Source: Candidatus Methanomethylicus sp.
GTDB lineage: Archaea; Thermoproteota; Methanomethylicia; Methanomethylicales; Methanomethylicaceae
Direction: 5' to 3'
NCBI GenBank assembly: GCA_028683025.1
Contig: JAJRAB010000100.1
Span: forward strand, 1-8,091
Length of the DNA stretch: 8,091 bases
This document shows, piece by piece, positions 6,025 through 8,091 of the stretch; position 1 is the first letter of the stretch; every line of letters starts with the position of its first letter. The notes beneath the pieces are model-generated. The model did no database searches. It was given only the letters and a program-made list of their open reading frames with translations, and was not told the DNA's origin. The position numbers and the translations under genes are program-made.

Positions 6025-6300
6025 TTACCTTAGAATTTTGAAGTCTATAAATTCATTTGTGGGATCTTCCCATTTAATGTCCAAATTTTGGACGTTTGAA
6101 CCAGGAGGGCCAATCCTCAATTCTTCCAAGAGGCTGAGCAATTTCGACTTATCGCCCTCTGCAATTATCTCCACGCTTCCATCAGATTTATTCTTGACCG
6201 AACCTGATAAGGACAGTCTCCTTGCGGTTCTATAGGTATAATATCTGTATCCTACTCCTTGAACATTTCCCGACACGCAGATTTTTATCCTGGATGGCAA
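6025..6300 (-). CDS. acyP: Acylphosphatase
   Basis: A 91-residue protein, the normal size for acylphosphatase, which hydrolyses acyl phosphates such as carbamoyl phosphate and acetyl phosphate in the cytoplasm. The substrate loop GNVQGVGYRYY (11-21) contains the catalytic Arg (R19), and GSVKNKSDGSVEI (33-45) contains the catalytic Asn (N37) and the family's DG turn. The start is TTG at 6300; no ATG lies upstream in frame, and GGGGAT on the minus strand lies a few bases before it. It sits on the same strand as the hydrogenase operon but is separated from it by 120 nt of AT-rich sequence, so a functional link is not implied. Family assignment is firm. Confidence 0.95.
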   Translation of the reverse strand: MPSRIKICVSGNVQGVGYRYYTYRTARRLSLSGSVKNKSDGSVEIIAEGDKSKLLSLLEELRIGPPGSNVQNLDIKWEDPTNEFIDFKILR

Positions 6301-6327
6301 TAGCGATCCCCATTTGTTACAAAATAG

Positions 6328-6376
6328 GCAATTATAATATAAAAAAATTAGTGAAAAAACCGCTACATTTAATATT
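6328..6376. promoter_or_regulatory. Divergent AT-rich promoter region between acyP and trmI
   Basis: The 111-nt spacer between the two divergent genes is strongly AT-rich against coding DNA on either side. TATAATATA (6333-6341) could serve the acyP promoter on the minus strand (about 35 nt before its TTG) or the plus strand. TTTAATATT (6369-6377 approximately) is placed for a plus-strand start near 6397, giving trmI a leader of about 15 nt that includes AGGTG. Assignment of each box to a gene is a guess from spacing. Confidence 0.35.
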
Positions 6377-6396
6377 CAAGTCTGTTGAAGACAGAT

Positions 6397-6401
6397 AGGT
6401 G
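6397..6401 (+). promoter_or_regulatory. Ribosome binding site that decides the trmI start
   Basis: AGGTG lies 10 nt before ATG 6412. The alternative in-frame TTG at 6385 has no such site, and the nine residues it would add do not look like the family. Confidence 0.5.
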
Positions 6402-6411
6402 CGTTCCCTCT

Positions 6412-7188
6412 ATGGAAGAAACGGCTAGGGTGATTTCCGACGGTGATGAAGTTCTTCTTTATGTCAATGAAAAGAAGAGCTGGATCGTCAAGGTCGAAAA
6501 GGAAAAAAAATTCCACACCCATAGGGGTATAGTAGACCTTGGGCAAGCCATTGGCCAGCCATACGGAATTGAGTTAATGACAACCATGGGTGCTGCCATG
6601 AGAGTGCTACCCGCAGATTATTTGGATCATCTTGAGAGGATCATGAGAAAGACTCAAGTAATTTATCCCAAAGACACCGCGCTGATCACAATGCTCGCTA
6701 ACATAAAATCCGGATCCCGAGTGGTTGAGTGCGGAACGGGGAGCGGGGCTCTCACAAGCTATATGGCAACCCATGTAAGTCCATCTGGGAAGATCTTTAC
6801 CTATGAGATCCGGGAAGACTTCCAAGCAAATGCGAAGAAAAATTTAGAAAAACTAAAGTTATCAGAATATGTTGAGTTCAAGCTCAAAGACATAATGACG
6901 GGCATTGACGAGAAGGAGGTTGATGCCGTCGTGCTGGATATGGCAACTCCCTGGCAGGTAGTCGGTATTGCCTACAATGCCCTAAGGTTTGGAGGGCGAA
7001 TTGTTAGTTTCAGCCCAACGATCAACCAGGTGGAGAAGACAGTTGAAGAACTACGCAAAAGCGGATACGTAAATGTTAAAGCACTCGAGTTGATTATGCG
7101 CACCTATAAGGTAAAGCTTAATGAAACAAGACCAGATATGGTAATGGTAGGTCATACAGGGTACATTGTTTCGGCGAGGAGATGCTGA
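6412..7188 (+). CDS. trmI: tRNA (adenine-N1)-methyltransferase, TrmI type
   Basis: A 258-residue SAM-dependent tRNA methyltransferase making m1A at position 58 of the T-loop (archaeal enzymes can also modify position 57). The N-terminal domain has GDEVLLYV (11-18) and FHTHRGIVDLGQAIGQPYG (34-52), followed by TQVIYPKDTALI (81-92). The Rossmann domain shows motif I VVECGTGSGALT (104-115), the acidic residue after strand 2 in YEIRED (131-136), D160 for adenine contact, and VVLDMATPWQ (173-182) with the likely catalytic Asp D176. The chosen ATG has AGGTG upstream; an in-frame TTG at 6385 would add nine residues. The gene ends TGA immediately before the ATG of the ATPase subunit H gene, so a tRNA-modification gene leads the ATP synthase operon. 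Assignment is firm. Confidence 0.96.
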   Translation: MEETARVISDGDEVLLYVNEKKSWIVKVEKEKKFHTHRGIVDLGQAIGQPYGIELMTTMGAAMRVLPADYLDHLERIMRKTQVIYPKDTALITMLANIKSGSRVVECGTGSGALTSYMATHVSPSGKIFTYEIREDFQANAKKNLEKLKLSEYVEFKLKDIMTGIDEKEVDAVVLDMATPWQVVGIAYNALRFGGRIVSFSPTINQVEKTVEELRKSGYVNVKALELIMRTYKVKLNETRPDMVMVGHTGYIVSARRC

Positions 7189-7518
7189 ATGGAAAAACAA
7201 TTGAAAACACTCAGAAGAGCAGAAGATGTGACAGCACAAATTGAAAAAGAATCAAAAGAGCAAGCTTCAGAGCACCTGAAGAAGGCTGAAGCCCAGGCTA
7301 AGAGCCTTGAGGCAGACGCGGAGAAGAAGGCAAAGGCTGCAGGTGAACAGTTGATGGAGACCCAGCTCGCCAACGCTAAGAAAGAAGCAGAGGAAATCCG
7401 CATTAAAGGAGCACAGGATATGGCTGAACTTGAGAAGCGGGCTAAAAGTAGGTTTGACAGCAGCGTAGATGAGGTCGTAGCTACGGTGAAGGGTCGCATG
7501 AAGGTAGCTGAGCAGTAA
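7189..7518 (+). CDS. ahaH: A-type ATP synthase subunit H (peripheral stalk)
   Basis: A 109-residue, highly charged protein that is almost entirely one long coiled coil, rich in Ala, Glu and Lys, with no membrane segment. Size, composition and the Ala-rich right-handed coiled-coil pattern (for example AEAQAKSLEADAEKKAKAAG) match AhaH/subunit H, which pairs with subunit E to form the peripheral stalk that holds the A1 head still. It starts directly on the trmI stop (TGAATG) with GAGGAG seven bases upstream, so translation is coupled. A low-complexity coiled coil cannot be assigned from sequence alone, but the neighbouring subunit C-like gene supports the call. Confidence 0.82.
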   Translation: MEKQLKTLRRAEDVTAQIEKESKEQASEHLKKAEAQAKSLEADAEKKAKAAGEQLMETQLANAKKEAEEIRIKGAQDMAELEKRAKSRFDSSVDEVVATVKGRMKVAEQ

Positions 7519-7523
7519 GAGGT
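7519..7523 (+). promoter_or_regulatory. Ribosome binding site for the TTG start of the subunit C gene
   Basis: GAGGT directly after the subunit H stop lies 7 nt before TTG 7531. It selects this TTG over later candidates and gives an N-terminus (TDLTYAVVKAAARKGELLT) that matches the family's first helix. Confidence 0.6.
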
Positions 7524-7530
7524 TTTTGAG

Positions 7531-8091
7531 TTGACAGATCTTACCTATGCTGTTGTGAAGGCAGCTGCGAGGAAAGGCGAGCTTCTGACTAACCAACAGC
7601 TGAACGACCTTGCTTCATCTCGAGATATAAAAGAGTTCGTTAGCAGGGTGAAGGACAGATATCCCGTACTTGCCGCAAGCCAAATGCCTAAACTCAAGGA
7701 ACTTGAAGAGGGCCTGTTGCAGACATTCAAGACGGATGTCATCGAGTTTGTAAAGGCAGCGCCAGATGCAAAGGAATTGCTTCAGCTTATAGAAAAGGAA
7801 CTTGAGGAAGAAAACGCCACAGATCTGCTGAAATGGAAACTTGGCGTTCTTGACCAAAGCAAGCTGGAAAATATGCCAAAGAAGATGACCAAGGAGGATG
7901 CAGTATCATTAATTGCAAAGATGGGATTCAAGGAGGAATCTGAGGATGCTACAAAACTCTTCGAAAAATACAATGCCCCAGGACTGATCGACTCGATTTT
8001 TACAAGGAACAGGCTGATTAAAATTACCGAAGTCATCCAAAATAACGATTACGAAGGGCTTGTCAAATACCTAAAATTGAAAATAGATTTA
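7531..8091 (+). CDS. ahaC: A-type ATP synthase subunit C (AC39 family), C-terminus cut by window
   Basis: The first 187 residues of a mainly helical soluble protein without a stop; the ORF was read by hand from TTG 7531. The opening TYAVVKAAARKGELLTNQQL, followed by LASSRDIKEFVSRVKDRYP, matches the start of V/A-ATPase subunit C/d (AC39), whose first repeat runs YAxxRVRALRGxLL then a short helix pair. The end of the window, YEGLVKYLKLKIDL, resembles the xYLKxEIDLxNI segment that precedes the next repeat. Subunit C is the funnel-shaped socket linking the central stalk to the membrane rotor. Family members are about 350 residues, so roughly half is visible. It follows subunit H by 12 nt, without the I, K and E genes that lie between H and C in methanogen aha operons. 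Divergence is considerable, so confidence is moderate. Confidence 0.75.
   Translation, partial: MTDLTYAVVKAAARKGELLTNQQLNDLASSRDIKEFVSRVKDRYPVLAASQMPKLKELEEGLLQTFKTDVIEFVKAAPDAKELLQLIEKELEEENATDLLKWKLGVLDQSKLENMPKKMTKEDAVSLIAKMGFKEESEDATKLFEKYNAPGLIDSIFTRNRLIKITEVIQNNDYEGLVKYLKLKIDL

Noticed and set aside
6385..6411. TTG start adding nine residues to TrmI
   Set aside because: There is no ribosome site before it, while ATG 6412 has AGGTG upstream and begins where the family normally begins.

Overview
The window looks like archaeal DNA, and most of it is a bioenergetic locus. The archaeal signs are an A-type ATP synthase gene start (peripheral-stalk subunit H followed by a subunit C/AC39-type protein), an archaeal-type TrmI tRNA methyltransferase, AT-rich TATA-like upstream regions, and tightly packed genes with strong GGAGG ribosome sites. 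Several starts are GTG or TTG. I cannot fix the lineage. Uncultured Bathyarchaeia-, Korarchaeota- or Thermoplasmatota-like groups are reasonable guesses, but nothing here decides between them.

Positions 1-5904 (minus strand) hold one dense operon read right to left. It encodes NuoA-, NuoB-, NuoC-, NuoD-, NuoH- and NuoI-like proteins, then a split NuoJ (J1, J2), a NuoK-like subunit, and an antiporter-type NuoL/M/N-family subunit cut by the left edge. Junctions are overlaps or gaps of 0-12 nt, so the genes are almost certainly co-transcribed and translationally coupled. The operon looks like complex I, but the NuoD-like protein keeps both [NiFe] cysteine pairs (C73/C76 and C368/C371) and the NuoB-like protein has the hydrogenase-type CxxC. 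It is therefore better read as a membrane-bound group 4 [NiFe]-hydrogenase than as a quinone- or methanophenazine-reducing complex. The NuoI-like protein carries two 4Fe-4S sites and could take electrons from ferredoxin. No NADH (NuoEFG) or F420 (FpoF) input module is present in the window. The membrane-arm proteins J1, J2, K and the antiporter subunit look closer to Mbh/Mrp subunits (MbhD, MbhE, MbhG, MbhH) than to classical NuoJ/K/L. The result is a hybrid: a NuoA-containing, complex-I-like core with hydrogenase active-site ligands and an Mrp/Mbh-like ion-pumping arm.

Positions 5905-6024 are an AT-rich spacer carrying a likely hydrogenase-operon promoter and a possible oligo-T terminator for the gene upstream of it. 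Positions 6025-6300 (minus) encode a small acylphosphatase. Positions 6301-6411 are a divergent AT-rich promoter region.

Positions 6412-8091 (plus) start a second operon: trmI (tRNA m1A methyltransferase), A-ATPase subunit H, and an A-ATPase subunit C that runs off the right edge. Together the window suggests an ion-pumping, probably ferredoxin-linked hydrogenase placed back to back with the ATP synthase that would use its gradient. No mobile elements, CRISPR arrays, tRNAs or rRNAs were seen. No gene-free stretch exceeds about 120 bases.
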